Below are positions 63,647-64,000 of a stretch of DNA of 64,000 nucleotides, piece by piece. The DNA is from Streptomyces sp. A0958 (GTDB taxonomy: Bacteria > Actinomycetota > Actinomycetes > Streptomycetales > Streptomycetaceae): the NCBI RefSeq assembly GCF_004795035.1, contig NZ_SSBK01000025.1, forward strand, positions 35,905 to 99,904, read 5' to 3'. Within the stretch, counting starts at the first letter, position 1, and each line of letters starts with the position of its first letter. The notes under the pieces are model-generated. The model worked only from the letters and a program-made list of their open reading frames with translations. It did not search any database and was not told where the DNA came from. The position numbers and the translations under genes are program-made.

Positions 63647-64000
63647 GTGTGTCCTGAACGGAAAGGGGCTGCCGGTGTAGGTCGGTAGCAACTGGATGGT
63701 GCTGCACAGATGATGAGGGTTTGGCCCCTCGGAGTCGCCCCCGCGGAGGGAGGCTCCAAGCCGCCTCCTGCTGCGTTGACTGAAGACCGTCGTGGTGAGC
63801 GTCGGAGGAAAAGGCGTCCTTGAAAGGGCGTCAGGTGGGGATCGGGAAGGCGAGCGTGAGCGAACCACTGCTGACCCCGGCTATTCACCGAAATTGTCCG
63901 AGCTGACGCCCTGACAGCAGAAAGGCGCCGTTGACCTGCAAGGATGCGCGTGTTGAGGACGTATCCGGGCAGAGGATCAAGGCACCTTTCTGGTGAACGA
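63647..64000 (+). mobile_element. Group II intron, 5' part (candidate)
   Basis: At the break in orfA the DNA begins GTGTG, matching the group II 5' splice consensus GUGYG. The seven exon bases just before it (CGCCTTC, 63640-63646) are exactly complementary to GAAGGCG at 63846-63852, about 200 bases in, which is the expected distance for the IBS1-EBS1 pairing. The stretch is GC rich, purine rich and non-coding, as in domain I. The intron-encoded protein and domain V would lie beyond the window. Confidence 0.65.

Larger units (their letters stand above)
63297..64000 (+). mobile_element. IS3-family insertion, interrupted, running off the window
   Basis: Begins where the RHS-type coding sequence breaks; the left end is approximate, near TGAGGTTCCCCCTGCCGG at 63297. 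It carries an OrfA that is itself broken by a group II intron-like sequence at 63647. The right end is outside the window. Confidence 0.65.

Noticed and set aside
1..64000. CRISPR arrays
   Set aside because: No regularly spaced 20-40 bp repeats with unique spacers were found; all repeat arrays seen are short direct tandem repeats.

Overview
The window reads as chromosomal DNA of a Streptomyces-type actinobacterium. It is very GC rich, with strong third-position G/C bias, frequent GTG/TTG starts, short intergenic gaps, and families typical of the group: a WhiJ-like XRE/DUF397/ATPase cluster, an ECF sigma factor with a long extracytoplasmic extension, secreted cellulases with a CebR box, and MurT/GatD. 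I found no tRNA, rRNA or CRISPR array by eye.

Region 1 (0-12.5 kb) is mostly core metabolism and regulation. It holds a GNAT enzyme, a cytochrome P450, the biotin genes (bioF facing bioB-bioA-bioD), a DUF397/XRE/ATP-binding regulatory trio, an NlpC/P60 cell-wall hydrolase behind what looks like a c-di-AMP (ydaO) riboswitch, a ClpP paralogue lacking the catalytic histidine, an orphan Phd-type antitoxin, an SDR and a PlsC acyltransferase. Region 2 (12.6-21.4 kb) has a one-piece ECF sigma factor/membrane/CAP protein, then three secreted plant-polysaccharide hydrolases in a row (GH10, GH48, GH6, each with a CBM3) behind a perfect CebR palindrome and closed by a terminator. Region 3 (22-35 kb) carries a CtaG-like copper protein with a 52-residue membrane protein, phosphofructokinase, MurT/GatD, an AlaRS catalytic-domain paralogue, ComB, peptide deformylase, a TetR/acyl-CoA dehydrogenase pair, glutathione peroxidase and small membrane or secreted proteins, with remnants of a beta-helix protein and a GNAT gene between them. 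Region 4 (35-52 kb) has a Ski2-like helicase, a heterodimeric ABC exporter with complementary degenerate sites, an L,D-transpeptidase-like lipoprotein, a frameshifted FAD/Fe-S dehydrogenase, a MarR-controlled ABC exporter, an MltG-like protein, a flavin monooxygenase and yjbQ.

Region 5 (52-64 kb) is accessory DNA. About 9.1 kb lies between the 3' end of yjbQ and a second, diverged copy of that 3' end, and the two copies share an identical 13-bp core. Inside are a broken DUF262/HNH restriction-type gene, a conceptual 1,985-aa P-loop NTPase (split by one extra base), and a translationally coupled 496-aa protein ending in a HEPN-like Rx4H motif. I read the last two as a candidate, possibly undescribed, NTPase-HEPN conflict (anti-phage) module. 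Further right come a decayed PD-(D/E)XK nuclease gene, the N-terminal part of a secreted RHS/YD-type protein cut by an IS3-family element, and what appears to be a group II intron inserted in the IS orfA, running off the window.

Three long genes each differ from an open frame by exactly one base. They are either recent mutations or sequencing errors, so read-level checking should come first.
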